NCBI RefSeq assembly: GCF_905115235.1
Contig: NC_051851.1
Location: 152,472,692 to 152,536,691 of the forward strand
Length of the DNA stretch: 64,000 nucleotides
Direction of reading: 5' to 3'
From: Hermetia illucens
Lineage: Eukaryota; Arthropoda; Insecta; Diptera; Stratiomyidae
Position 1 is the stretch's first letter. Every line of letters starts with the position of its first letter. Below the pieces are notes generated by a model. That model ran no database searches. It was not told the DNA's origin and saw only the letters and a program-made list of their open reading frames with translations. Positions 23,701-33,300 of the stretch are shown here, piece after piece. Position numbers and translations under genes: made by a program.

Positions 23701-25612
23701 TATGTTGAGCATTCGCATCACAACCTATTAAAAGTTCAAGGCCACTTAATTGTGCATACACTACCAGATCCCTTAGTAGGGTAAGTAGGCAGAGGCTACT
23801 ATAATGTTTCCCCTCTTACCATTGACGTGGTATTGTAAGATATCTGCAACAAGGTCCTGGGAACAGAGTTATCTCAGCATGGTTGCTTCTAACAATTTTG
23901 ACATCAGAACGCAGGCCCTCGGTCTCGAGGATCTTTCATCGTAGAAGATCCCGGTCCCCTTGACTGATCCAGTATCACAGATTCTGTTAAAACGAACCCA
24001 CGGCTCTTGAACCAGAAATACCTAAGGACAGCCCTGCAACTTTGCCAGTTTTGCCGCCAGTATATAGGAAGAAGCTTTGGCATGCTGCAGGTTGATTTGG
24101 CTAACTCTTATGTTTGTAGCTATAATATAAGTGCAGTCTAATATGAAAATCGCCGCTAACTGAAGAGTCTGCTGGGTTCAGTATGGATCTCACTGGGGTT
24201 ACCAGCTTGTCCTGACTTTCCACCGAAAGTTCCGCATTCTTGCGTCCGATTTCTCTGGATATCGACACACTTGGTGGTGTAGCAACGACCATGTCCTCAT
24301 TCCCAAGAAACTTCGCCTTTTTTCGCAGTGCCATTGTCGTCGGCTAGAAGCCCTCCCAGGTTCACGGAGTCCGGGCTGCATGGATCTATATTTACACACC
24401 GGCATTACCAGTTGCGTCGACATTATCAGCTTCCCTTTCTTCCGTTTTTCCGGGTATAGGCGGAAAAGAAGGTTTTGACAGGCAAGACTGTAGTTCCATC
24501 TCTTTTGAGGCTGAAGGCTTCTGCCGAGCCTTCCTCCTCCGTATTTTAGAAGAGTTAGGTAACAGTGTCACCGACTGACCGCCGTGGTCAAATTTCCAGT
24601 TCCTCTCATTAAGAGAGTTGCTGAACTACCCTCTTTGTCTGACCGCGCCGTAGACACCGGGTGTAGGTTTTCCACTGAAGTGGAGAGCCTGTCTTCCACA
24701 GATTTCTCCGTGGAGGAACATAAATTAGATGAGGTCTCCAAAATCTGTGCCTCAGCTGGTGTCCGAAGGGGGGACGAAATGTAGTACTAACGGATTTAAT
24801 TTGATAGAATATATTATGGTGGCAGTGATTAGTAAAAGAAGGGTTTAAATTACGTGTCGCCAAAATGTGATCCCTCGTGAATTTTTCCTCTTTGATTCCA
24901 GCATACTTGTTTCAAATTTCCGGTCGAGCTTCCATTTTTTCCACTTGATCTTTTCGCCGATTAAGAACGTGGTGCGATCCCAACCCATCAAGTATGGGGA
25001 GAACTGGTGGCCCATCCCATATTTCCTTGCCGGGCTAGGACAAAGGTATAAAGCGGATGTCAACGGCACACCCCAATGGAGCTACATTTATCATAAGTAC
25101 TGGTGGACCTGTGCGGTGATTTTTGGGGTAGCTTTGGTGTTGTGATTCATGATCGTCAATTCAGATTAGAAATAGTCATTATTATTGGTCATATTTGCTT
25201 TCTAGGAATTTGCTAGTTGAAATATGAATAAATTTCTTTTTTGTCTATATTAAAGGGATCTCGCCAATATCATCCTTACTAATTGGAGAAATTTTTCCTC
25301 TCGAATACCGAGGACTAGGGAGCGCAATAACTGCAACTTTTGGATATTTCTGTGCTTTCTTAGGCGTGAAGACATTCGTTGATTTTCAGGTAAGTATGCA
25401 TTCCCTGCACTCTATCCAGTTGCCATAGTGTCCTTTATTATTAATGCTCGTTTCCCTTTCAGGAATTGCTTGGATTGCATGGTGCCTTCTGGTTGTATGC
25501 TAGCATCTCATGTACTGGCCTACTCTTCATTGTAATTGTCGTCCCAGAGACGAAGGGCCGACATTTGGACGAGATGGATTCCACATCGTTTCCGTATCAT
25601 ATAAAACGCTGA
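8727..25612 (+). CDS. Facilitative sugar transporter, Tret1/SLC2-like (8 coding exons)
   Basis: Spliced gene: join 8727-8777, 18222-18654, 18722-18909, 18966-19198, 19251-19468, 19531-19863, 25256-25389, 25463-25612. This is 1740 bases, 579 residues, with every junction GT-AG and in phase. The product is a 12-helix major-facilitator protein, expected to move a sugar (trehalose or a hexose) across the plasma membrane. Family marks: YGRKR in the loop after helix 2 (176-180), PETPSF after helix 6 (285-290), QRFTGANSFGFY in helix 7 (about 371-382), DIVGR (419-423), EIFPLEYRG (497-505) and PETKGR near the C-terminus (559-564). SDQQASWIASL before helix 2 is typical of insect Tret1 relatives. About 100 residues precede helix 1, a long N-terminal tail. 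Substrate is not decided by the sequence. Introns 1 and 6 are swollen by LINEs; the rest are 52-73 bases. Confidence 0.93.
8778..10315. other. Transporter intron 1, first part, nothing recognised
   Basis: Starts at the exon 1 donor. AT-rich sequence with no LINE domain or exon-like frame I can support. Confidence 0.5.
10316..11880 (+). mobile_element. LINE C: R1-type fragment in transporter intron 1
   Basis: Plus-strand fragment. A cysteine knuckle typical of the ORF1 C-terminus reads CVLCRDPGKSDENFAH near 10880-10930. Endonuclease follows: LVGGDFNIRALEWGM near 11180-11215. The RT start is near 11440-11710: SIKNRKAPG, FNACLKQGIV and SSYRPVWMLHTAGKAHL, the R1-type LLDTAGK box in altered form. 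The frame is broken many times and the body is cut off before the catalytic RT motif, where fragment Q begins. Confidence 0.75.
11886..12370 (-). mobile_element. LINE Q: RNase H fragment
   Basis: Two overlapping minus-strand frames give an RNase H domain: SVMENGSSAGLFSGKP, then FQADIYAILLATEES, MSLKSNDILRQLVWSCHQ and MWIPGHSNIANNEETD. No RT is attached. RNase H means an I- or LOA-type source, so it does not belong to the adjoining R1-type fragments. Confidence 0.75.
12380..12834. other. Gap between LINE fragments, nothing recognised
   Basis: AT-rich intronic sequence with no domain seen on either strand. Confidence 0.4.
12835..13590 (-). mobile_element. LINE D: R1-type C-terminal fragment
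   Basis: Minus strand. The thumb and C-terminal parts of an R1-type ORF2 can be read: VVITALLYAVHVWA near 13550-13510, and the terminal zinc knuckle ending VEHVLFHCQKW near 13085-13045, followed by a charged tail (13078-12881). Interrupted by several frame breaks. No palm domain remains. Confidence 0.75.
13600..15670 (-). mobile_element. LINE E1: RTE-like, endonuclease plus RT
   Basis: Minus strand, reading from high to low. Endonuclease start KLGILGLSEVRWW near 15610. Endonuclease end MDLRNKRGGNIGLKRDYHLI at 15270-15210. RT with FEKAFDSINKECIWSAL near 14490-14440 and ATYDGKVTSYTEV near 14370. The thumb has KVGLKINTEKTKVLSL followed by INGQSIEGVDQFI (14110-13990). This order and the absence of RNase H fit RTE-like LINEs. 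Many frame breaks. Copies E2 and E3 match parts of it. Confidence 0.8.
15675..16090 (-). mobile_element. LINE H1: R1-type RT fragment
   Basis: Minus strand: MIAIPKSNKPPDESSSYR followed by SIYLLNAVLKLFERVIYNR (16081-15960), then FGFRKAKSTI near 15930. These are the R1-type fingers boxes. It stops before the catalytic aspartates in a readable form. Confidence 0.7.
16130..17100 (-). mobile_element. LINE H2: R1-type RT end and C-terminus
   Basis: Minus strand. The RT thumb traces WLEMVQLDLAEQKTETV near 16900-16840. The C-terminal knuckle is read near 16510-16380 as GHGGYRKYLYR, CPECGC and EHVKN. Because the C-terminus lies upstream of the RT start of H1 on this strand, H1 and H2 are separate insertions or a rearranged copy. 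Badly decayed. Confidence 0.55.
17300..18221. other. End of transporter intron 1, nothing recognised
   Basis: AT-rich intron sequence ending in the acceptor ttcaatttcag at 18221. No exon or LINE motif seen. Confidence 0.5.
18222..18654 (+). CDS. Transporter exon 2 (N-terminal tail, helix 1)
   Basis: Acceptor ttcaatttcag, donor gtaagc, leaving one base of a Gly codon. It codes residues 18-161: a polar tail of about 85 residues, helix 1 (LKVLAAIAVSLGPLAAGLGKG) and the SDQQASWIASLSLL segment entering helix 2. Confidence 0.92.
18722..18909 (+). CDS. Transporter exon 3 (helices 2-4)
   Basis: Completes the split Gly codon, giving SLLGALFGGLVGG, then the signature MRYGRKR loop and two further hydrophobic helices. 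Donor gtttgt after SMVTQ, phase 0. Confidence 0.92.
18966..19198 (+). CDS. Transporter exon 4 (helices 5-6, PETPSF loop)
   Basis: Starts VYVSEISSPDVRG, the family's helix-4/5 loop motif, and runs through helices 5 and 6 to the PETPSFLLL cytosolic loop. Donor gtgagt splits an Arg codon. Confidence 0.93.
19251..19468 (+). CDS. Transporter exon 5 (central loop, start of helix 7)
   Basis: Completes the Arg codon and reads SLYWLRGP, the usual family element after the PESP-type motif, then the central cytosolic loop and the start of helix 7 (ALMVTCGLMIFQRFT). Donor gtaagg splits a Gly codon. Confidence 0.93.
19531..19863 (+). CDS. Transporter exon 6 (helices 7-10)
   Basis: Continues helix 7 as GANSFGFYAV, then helix 8, the DIVGR loop, helix 9, an extracellular loop rich in polar residues, and helix 10 (WIPLLCVLVFTIAFSL). 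Donor gtaagt splits a Gly codon. Confidence 0.93.
19864..20654. other. Transporter intron 6, first part, nothing recognised
   Basis: Starts at the exon 6 donor. Two open frames (19985-20191 plus; 20491-20249 minus) show no motif and are probably chance. Confidence 0.4.
22176..22982 (-). pseudogene. LINE A2 reverse transcriptase, fingers to palm
   Basis: A 268-codon frame with PGMDGIYPAMLKEG, NAYQRGKSCESAL-like box, MDIEGAFDC, IKWIHAMLTQRLL and GCPQRGVLSPLLW. The palm YADD equivalent is YANDVAD, with an Asp to Asn change. It still holds the bases that A1 lost near 1285, and so shows the older reading. Confidence 0.8.
23034..23699 (-). pseudogene. LINE A2 endonuclease C-terminus and linker
   Basis: 221-codon frame. 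VIDLTICTSKLVELI and LSDHRCLEFNLTV form the last part of the apurinic-like endonuclease (SDH box). WWNWELQKLRKSTRRLLNRA and EYKRLVRYSFRSYCEELE form the basic linker that precedes RT in LOA- and Jockey-group LINEs. The endonuclease N-terminus is not clear. Confidence 0.75.
24867..25145 (+). other. Orphan open frame just before transporter exon 7
   Basis: 92-codon frame with aromatic-rich stretches (GENWWPIPYFLAGLGQ, YHKYWWTCAVIFGVALVL) that look membrane-like at the end. I do not recognise it. It lies beyond the 5' end of antisense LINE A2 and has no donor that would join it to exon 7 in phase. It may be a chance frame or a host-gene remnant. Confidence 0.2.
25256..25389 (+). CDS. Transporter exon 7 (helices 10-11)
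   Basis: After a 5.4-kb intron, completes Gly and reads ISPISSLLIGEIFPLEYRGLG, the conserved block between helices 10 and 11, then helix 11. The phase fits exon 6 exactly. Donor gtaagt, phase 0. Confidence 0.92.
25463..25612 (+). CDS. Transporter exon 8 (helix 12, C-terminus, stop)
   Basis: Codes helix 12 (LYASISCTGLLFIVIVV), the PETKGR signature and a 15-residue tail ending at TGA 25610-25612. The short tail is within the usual family range. Confidence 0.93.
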   Translation, partial: ELLGLHGAFWLYASISCTGLLFIVIVVPETKGRHLDEMDSTSFPYHIKR

Positions 25613-25748
25613 GGCACAAGTAACTATGTAGAATATTTGGTGTAGCGAATCCTTATTTTTAAATTATAACAAATTTTTGGGAAGGAGTAGTTGCCTAAGG
25701 CGCAGTTAGGAAGCATACATACCACATATCTAGGAGGGTATGGAAATT

Positions 25749-25754
25749 AATAAA
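25749..25754 (+). terminator. Poly(A) signal of the transporter gene
   Basis: AATAAA about 137 bases after the stop codon, in AT-rich sequence. Position suits a short 3' untranslated region. Confidence 0.6.
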
Positions 25755-25759
25755 ATCAA

Positions 25760-27150
25760 ATTGGTTCATTTTGTGCTTCAAGGGATGGTTATGGGAACTG
25801 GGGCTCAATAGGAAGTTCCAGAAGTGTTGGTAGAACATGTCGATCCTTACAGATCATTTCGTAGTTATTTCCCCGTTTTTATGCCTGTGTATTATATACA
25901 TATCGTGAGTAACTTTTTTGTTATTTGTTCCCAAACGACCAACATTTACAAAAGGACAAACCATTCAAAAATCAAAGGTTTTAAATAGAGTCTTCGCTCG
26001 GTGGCGACTGGCTTTGGCGAAACCATAAGGAATCGCTGAACAATATGTAAACGAATAGTTTTTAGAATGCAATTTCATATCCATTTATGTATGCAAATGA
26101 AACTCCAATATGACAATAACATGTCCTGTAGGCATAATAACCGAAACTACTGAAAATAGCTCCAGCCAACCTGGATTTCCACAAGCAAATTTGTCTCAAG
26201 CGCGTAACTAAAGCTTCAACTTAGAAACTCTAGAAAGTTTAAGGTAGGATCCTTTTTTAGGTAGAGGGTTGATAGCAGAACAAACAATTTTTTGGATATA
26301 ACGTTTTAGATAAAGCAAGTGCTGTAGCTTATTTTCCGCGAGTAAAAAGATAATAATATTATATCCGTGTGGAATGTCTTTTAGGAATTCAAGGAAGTAG
26401 TGCTTTTCCTTTTCACGTTCTATGAAGTCAATTACGGAGGTTCTAACTTCGAAGGTATTTTTCGCGTTATGGAAGTTGCTGTAAGTTTTAATGCGTGTTC
26501 CTTTCCTTTGGGTTATTTGAAAATTTTGAAAGTTGCCGTAGTCGCTAGCTTAGCAGTTTTCGGTAGATTACGCAAATATCAAAACTACTGTGATGTGTCA
26601 CGATTCGGTTTGTCAAGAAGTCACAATTTACTGATGAATTTATCTTATGTCTAGGACAGAAAAAACATATGCGAATATAATTTTGAAAATAAGAAAAACT
26701 TAGATGCGAGTATTTATCTCATATATCTCAGTTAGAGCCTGGCTTATATCATGGCCGGGATTGAAAGTTTGTAAATTTGGCTTATGATTCTGTTTTTGTA
26801 GAAGCTTGAAGCTTAAATTAGATGTATCTATAAACATGTAACTAACGAACTTATTTGCACCATCACAGATTCGTTTATTGTATGACGATCAATTGCAGAG
26901 GCATGGTTTGACAAAGTGACCATAGGGTCAGATTTTGTGCTGGAGTATCAGCAACCAATGCCTACTTCAATCTACGTAACCTTTCCAATGTGCTCTAGGA
27001 ACTCTCTTCTAAGCCTTAATTGAGTGAACTTCTTTCTTTGCAGTAACCTTTCCTGGGATTGTCTTTGAGTAAAACAGCAAAACTGTTGATAGAATATTCT
27101 AACTAGAGTTTGTCTGAATAGCTGTCAAAATTTTGAAAGAAAACACTCTA
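25760..27150. other. AT-rich flank downstream of the transporter
   Basis: No exon, LINE domain or RNA gene seen. The one longer plus frame (26400-26654) has no motif. Confidence 0.5.
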
Positions 27151-28295
27151 ATTCACACTTAAAGGGAACCTCGCTTCACCACCAAAGCCACGATGACATT
27201 TCCGACTACACCAGGATCAAAACCTCCACACCTCCGCAACCTCTCTCATAGATGAAGCTCACCAAAGAGGGCACCTATTAGTTTCCTGTTTTTCTACGAT
27301 CTCGACGATTACACCCAATCTACCCATTGTTGCCTGGAGGTTTCATCAAATCAACTTCTAGTGACGAGCAACAGTACATCTGAAATAGTATATCAGATAT
27401 CAGAAAGAAGATACGCCTCGATTGCCTTCGTACTATCCCAGCTAACTTACTTCCTTTGTTACTTCCCTTCCTCCTACGGGTCTCTACGCTTTTACCCTTG
27501 TTGGGAACTGCACTCTCTTGCAACAGCCCTGGAGGAAATTTCTATGGTCCCGTCCTGGGTCATTTATTAGCTGAACATTTTTATATCAAAATGTGTGAGG
27601 TGTTTGAAGGAGGCTTTTGTGTTTCAATCTAACTACCCTGGCATACCCGTCCCGCATCATTTCCACTTCTGTCACCTGGCTAAGACAATAAAATTAAGAG
27701 TATTGAGAAGGCTACACTCCCTTTGGATTTGGGTACTTTCCCTACCTCCTGTCACTTTAAGATTGCATTGCCCTATATACTTCACACAATTAAGTCCATT
27801 TGTTACTTCCTATGCATACCTCTAACCTGCCTGAGGAATTTTTCAGCAGGTCATCGGAAATTCTAGCTGTGGTTTCCCATTCTCTTTCCTTCATTCTTTC
27901 TGGTGAGTTTAATCTGTCTATTTCCACCTGGCCTAACGCGCTCGGCTTTCCACCACTCTCCAATATATCCTTACACCCTTCTTTCATCTACGTTCCTTTA
28001 TAAATCACTGGTATCAATTCCCATATTATGCACAATCTTGCTAAGTTCAACCTGGTGACAATCAACTAAGATCTCATCCTCATTCGTTTGATATACGATC
28101 AAGTACTTGACTGATTTTTTACCAATGCTAATATAGTTTCTCGTTATGTCCATTTATCCTAAGGTCCCTGCGCTCTTACCTATTCTGGTTGGCAACTGAG
28201 AAAGCTCCGTTTGGCACGCTAAACCCTAAGCAAGGGTAAAATATAAGTCTTCAGGAAGCCATGCTCATTTCGGTCACTTTAAAGCTTTACGAACT
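27150..28295. other. Unrecognised tract, perhaps LINE ORF1 debris
   Basis: Minus-strand frames at 27523-27320 and 27987-27790 are basic and charged (ISDDLLKNSSGRLEV) as LINE ORF1 proteins can be, and they precede no RT. Not enough to classify. Confidence 0.25.
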
Positions 28296-28299
28296 TCAG

Positions 28300-30480
28300 T
28301 AAAGACACTGACAATGGTGTACAGGAAGAAGCATATGGCCAGGGTCGAGACGGCATTGGCTTACAAAAATTTCAAGTTCTTCTGGTCCCACATCCGCAGC
28401 ACTGGTAATCCCACCAACCAGTGCCACTGCCATGGCGTCGCAGTAACCCACCACCATCAATTCCTCCGGAACCGAAAGAAAAGTACATCGTTGTACATGA
28501 CTTTCTACAGTAGTGGGTCCAGTACGGGACCCTATGGGACACCCGTAGGGACAACGTACTCCTGCAGTTCGTCATCGGTTTCATACTAGAGCGTCCGTTT
28601 TCGTAAATAGCTATCGGCAATACTACGCAATATTTGCTGATACTACCCTTTCGGTGAATCGCATGTTCGTCCAATCCAGTAACCAACTTGATGGCATCGA
28701 TGGCTTTCTGATGGCTTTTAATGAACCCATACTCCCAATCTGACGGGCTTCCTTGTCTCTCACCAACCAGGAGCAATCTATTGCAGATTACCCGCTCCAG
28801 AATTTTGCCCACAGTGTCTAGAAGACATATGGATTAACGGTAGAATGGCTCACTAGGAGGTTTACCAGCCTTAGGTAGCAATACCAGTTTCTGCGGTTTC
28901 CATGGTACAGGAAATATCCCTTCAAATATGCTCATTTCGAACAACTCAGCGAGCATATCCGCTCTGGAGTTCACGGCGAGCTCAAGGGCCTTACTCCTTT
29001 TCCCCGGAGCTTTGTCGTTTCCTATTCTATTGCATATCTCCCATAACTCGTCTGTGGTTAGTTCAGAAATTGGCGTCATATTCAGAAATCTCTCAAAGGT
29101 GTTAGGACCCCTCCCTTACTGGGCAAAAGCCCCTTGTTGATTTTGAATTTAAGTAAGAGGGTAGGACATGTTACCTGCGGGCTCTGAATCATCCCATCAC
29201 AATTCTGTTGACGCCCACGACATACCACGCACCAGTGCAGGACTGACAAGCGTATACGATTGAGCCACATCCTCCTTTTCAAAGGGGGTTTTTACCTTCG
29301 TTGACTAAAGTTATATTTAACTAGGCAAAAGGTTTCTAATGGACTTCGTTTTTTTGCATCATTCTATCTACTTTCCCATTCGCAATGCATTAAAATCACC
29401 GGCAATCACTTGTCACGCGTCGTAAATAAGGTTGTCTAGCATGTCTCAGATAGTGTAAGACGCTCATTTTTGCCTACACAAGGCTTGGTGACCGCAAGCT
29501 TACATCCCCGCCCCATCAGTCGAATCTGTAAGCCATAAGCCTATGTGATGGTTTTAGTCTGGTCCACTTATGAAGAATTTCCATGTGAGAATCATTGACA
29601 TTCTGCTCAAGTAAATCCTGATTTCTCTGCTCCTTTGCAGAATAGTCATAGAGGTTCCTATTCCACTCTTTGGTAATGGATTTTCTCCCCGCATCTTCTG
29701 CATTGACCGGACCGATTACGGCCGCCTTCGGGCCGTGTCCAAACATAAGGGACTTGAAGCACCTCTTTAGTGAAATCTGCTCTCCCAGCCGTCAGACAAC
29801 CCATCCGATCTGAACTTTTCCGGCAAAAGCAGTTTCTGCGCTGCGTATACTGGTAGTCGCGTTGTGGCCGTCCAAGTACTACCAAAGGCTTTTCTCAGAC
29901 GCACAATGTATTCTTTACCCAGTTCCTCTAGCTTAAATTGCTCTTCAATGCAGTACAAATTTCTCCTCTGGATGTTACTTCGTCGAGATCCTTTAAGTGA
30001 ATACAGATCTAATGTTTTTGGACCTGTCTAAACGATTTTTCTTCCAAGCTGCATGAAAGGAAATTGCTGCGGGTCAGGGCTTCGCTTTCTATAGGTGTCG
30101 TTCGGATTACTCCTTTTGAACACACCTTCACGCGTAGCTTTTACTACGCTTTTTATTTTTTGCCATCTTAGGTAGGGGGCAAAGAATTGAGGTGATTTTC
30201 TTTGACGGGTCGATTTCTCGATTTTTGAGAACCCCCTCTGGCTGGTGTCCTTAGTAAGCTCTTGCTTCGTTTGAACACGTCTGCGTCCAACTGTAAATCA
30301 CCAGTAGCATCAGATGTCAAGGGGGCTAGGTTATACACAACAAGACAATGCGGTCGAGGGATATTCGGCCATCGATATTTCCGCTTGGTCACTCCCAGAA
30401 GCCGCCCGTTCTGGGGTTCCCAGCTCCTGCGTCGTAAGTTTCCTCTTTCCCTTTTTTTCCATGTTGGTTTCATTTTCTGA
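28300..30480 (-). mobile_element. LINE I1: R1-type, decayed along its length
   Basis: Minus strand. The ORF1 N-terminus is at 30473-30168. The ORF1 zinc-knuckle region is at 29885-29516 (QCRRCGEK and following). An endonuclease trace IAGDFNALRMGK is near 29410-29370. The linker (SPQVTCPTLLLKF) is at 29190. RT is at 29079-28834 (ICNRIGNDKAPG, LVLLPKAGKPPSE) and 28812-28372 (MGKILERVICNRLLLV). The order matches an R1-type element. The endonuclease is mostly lost and the RT stops before the catalytic centre. Confidence 0.75.
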
Positions 30481-30489
30481 GTATCCTTC

Positions 30490-31110
30490 CCATAACTATT
30501 TTGGCCTACGCACCAGAGAGGAACAAATAGAGATAATCGTTAATGCCGTACAAACAATGCCTGTTGTGGAAGTTTCTCTGGAACTTTGTGTTGCGCAGAA
30601 AACACCAGATGAATTTTTGAGGCACACGGCCGATTGCCTTACTTTGATCCAGAAATGCAATGGAAAGAGGACGACGCTTCTCACGGTGTTTCTGTATGTG
30701 TAACCGCGCAGCGCATATCACATTAGTAGTTCCGTAGTTCTTGAGAAACCCAGTTCGAATCGCTGTTGTTTCAAGGATGTTGTCAAGAGTTCGTTAAAAT
30801 ATCTTCATGGAATGGGACAGTAACCGGATCGTTCTTTTTCTATATTGAGATGATGTTGCTTTCTAGCTAATTAGGTGTTCTACACTCCTTAATAACTTGA
30901 TTAAAGAACCCACCGGGTCACACTGATGGGTGCCAGCTCTTCGCTTTGGAGACCTCAGATGTGATGTTGTTAGGTCCTGTTGCTTTCTCCGATTTCATTC
31001 ATTTGATTGCTTCCTTCACTTTATTAGGGCTGACATAAAGATCATGGGGGTTTAACGTGAGTGCCTCGCAAGTGGGCATAATGGCACGGTCCTCTTCGGA
31101 TGTGGATCGA
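30490..31110 (-). mobile_element. LINE K: RTE-like RT fragment
   Basis: Minus strand: RLLSHSMKIF near 30820, then AARLHIQKHREKRRPLSIAF followed by LDQSKAIGRVPQKFIW (30715-30600). The second part is a decayed form of the LDLEKAFDRVPR box seen in RTE-like polymerases; the catalytic region is altered. Upstream, a decayed fingers region can be followed to about 31100. Confidence 0.7.
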
Positions 31111-31189
31111 TTTGGAGACCAAAATCAGAGCCCCGCAGTGACTGGCGCAATGGTACTCACCTATACTGAGTACAGGATCAATGTTCATA

Positions 31190-33300
31190 CCAGTTGATGC
31201 GAGAAATATTTAACAGTTTTGCTGCTATTAAGGAGATAATGGGGACAACCACAACCACAATGAAACTTCCATAAGGATCCAAGCGGCTCCGTGGCAAGGG
31301 TCATTTCAGATGAGCCACTTGCAGATTCAAGTCTGATCGCCCTCCTCGAGTACGTACGACACAGACCCGAATTTAGTTAAATGCGTCCTGAACTCGATAA
31401 AGTGCACGTACAAGTGTGCATATCCCGCGATTGCGACTCCTAAGTACGCCACACAGATCCTGACAGCAATTTTGACAATCTGCTGCTCCAGCTCAACTCG
31501 GCTGTTCTTCTCAACAAGACTGAAGAGATTATTCGCATGTGTGTTGCACATTTAACCACTGAAGTAGCTCACGTAACAGTTCGTCCATCATTATGTTCCA
31601 TATAAATGGAACTGCGATAAAGTTTTGACAACACAGCCAGTTCGGAAGCCGTACTGCCTTTCCGATGGTAGGGTGTTTTCATGTAATCATAATCCTTTCC
31701 AGGATCCTACCAAAGGACGAGTGAAGAGAGATCAAGGATTAATTTTGTCCTTCACTCGTGACTCCAGGAGTACAACAACTTGTCAGGAAATAATCCTTCC
31801 GTAGTTAACACTTATACAGACACTGAAAGTAAGATGCGATGGCCCACCAGATGCTTTTGTATATCTTGTCAGCCATCCTATTCCAATCAGATGACTTCCG
31901 AGACCTGAACCTCGTTATGCTCTTCTCGATCTTACAACACTGTAGAGGAATGCGATTGCCTAGAGACACTACAGAGTTGGATCTTGAAAACAGTTCACCC
32001 AGCAAGGCATAGGCTCTTCACTCACCTTAATAGCGGCAATGTTGCCACTTTGTTCTACTTTGTATATCTGGCAGACCCTTTCCGAAGGGTCATCACTGAC
32101 GAAAGGCCTTGAGACTTTTTCTTTCGCCTGCCTCAACAGCTTCTTATAAGATGACATCACTGACACCCCTGGAGTTCTCAAATGTACGTGTAAACATTTG
32201 ATGGGACATTAAAGAGGAATAAATCTTGCTTCACTAGCGTTTCAGACAATACTATTCCCTTCCGTATAGCACGGTGGCAAGATGTGCACTGGTCAATCTT
32301 GCTGTGTCGATGAATAGTGTACCACATTCAGATACAAGATATACTTTTTTAAGTGGTCTGTTGGCGGACAGGACATTTTTACTTAAAACCTGCGAATGGC
32401 TCTGCGATTGAGACATATACGCCTCGATTATAACTGCGACTCGAAACACTGGTGGAATCTAGGTGTGCATCCATCACGCAGTTATTCAAGCGGAATTCAA
32501 CTACCCCAGTCTGAGCGACATGGCATTTAGTGGTGGGTATTAATCCATTAACCATCCTCGGGGCGTAAATAGGGCACAACATCGACCAGAACATATGACT
32601 GACCTGGGGCTATCGAAATACAAACGTCCAGCAGTACATCTCATTGCTGCAGAAGAACACCATATGACCACTCTGCGAGCAACGGGCGCAGACATTATCT
32701 TTGGCATCTTAATCAACCATCCAATGGTGAAAACCCAGACATCTGAAGCATTGAAAGAGCAGATCAAGTGAGCTGATCTTGAAGCTAAACCATTTCACGT
32801 ACTCTTTTTCAATAAACTTCGGCTTATCAATTACCGTAGGTATGCCAATATTACAGACTACCTCAGAAATGAACCGTATTGGGCGACTGATGATCTTTGC
32901 CTTCTATCTGAACATTCCGAACGATATGGCATCGGCCTATCGCAGAAGATCCGCATAGCCTAACGTGAGTTCCCGCTGTTTAGGCTTAATTCCGCCGTCT
33001 TCTTAAGATATGGATTGATTTTTGAAACCACCATCAGAGTGTCGCTGTGTACGGATGCCAACTTATCTACGCCCTCTACCGAACTAAGGAGTACGGCAAT
33101 TGAATTGTAAGCGCAACTTCGAAGCTTGAAAACCTCTGCACGCCATGTGGACGTAACCACAACAGATGACTATCCCGGTTCTTATGGTACCAGATAACCG
33201 CTGGTGAGGCTTCATGGCCGAAGCCATTTCAGATGGGCCCCTGTGCAGATTCAGGACTGATCGTCCCAGGCTTTGAATCATTCATTAGGACCATCAAGTG
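31190..33300 (-). mobile_element. LINE L: heavily decayed R1-type fragments
   Basis: Minus strand. Linker and RT-start traces: LLRQAKEKVSRPFVSDDPSE near 32130-32070, then SSDWNRMADKIYKSIWWAIA near 31890-31830, a fingers box. RILERIMIT is near 31700. The segments at 31270-31340 and 33200-33270 resemble each other, so two copies or an internal duplication may be present. Boundaries are rough. Confidence 0.5.

Larger units (their letters stand above)
20655..24790 (-). mobile_element. LINE A2: long LOA/I-like copy antisense in transporter intron 6
   Basis: Minus strand, the longest copy of element A. ORF1 remains lie at 24540-24100 (ATPPSVSISREIGRKNAELS). Endonuclease C-terminal half and linker at 23699-23034 (VIDLTICTSKLVELI, SLSDHRCLEFN, PWWNWELQKLRKSTRRLL). 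RT front and palm at 22982-22176 (MDIEGAFDC, GCPQRGVLSPLLW). RNase H at 21612-21024. The C-terminal knuckle is near 20850. The second catalytic motif reads YANDVAD, so one catalytic Asp is Asn here and the copy is dead. A short direct duplication lies at 22015-22049. The tail is a GT run on the plus strand. Confidence 0.88.

Noticed and set aside
24867-25145. Extra transporter exon
   Set aside because: Exon 6 joins exon 7 in phase with the conserved GISPISS block, so nothing is missing, and this frame has no donor that keeps the phase.
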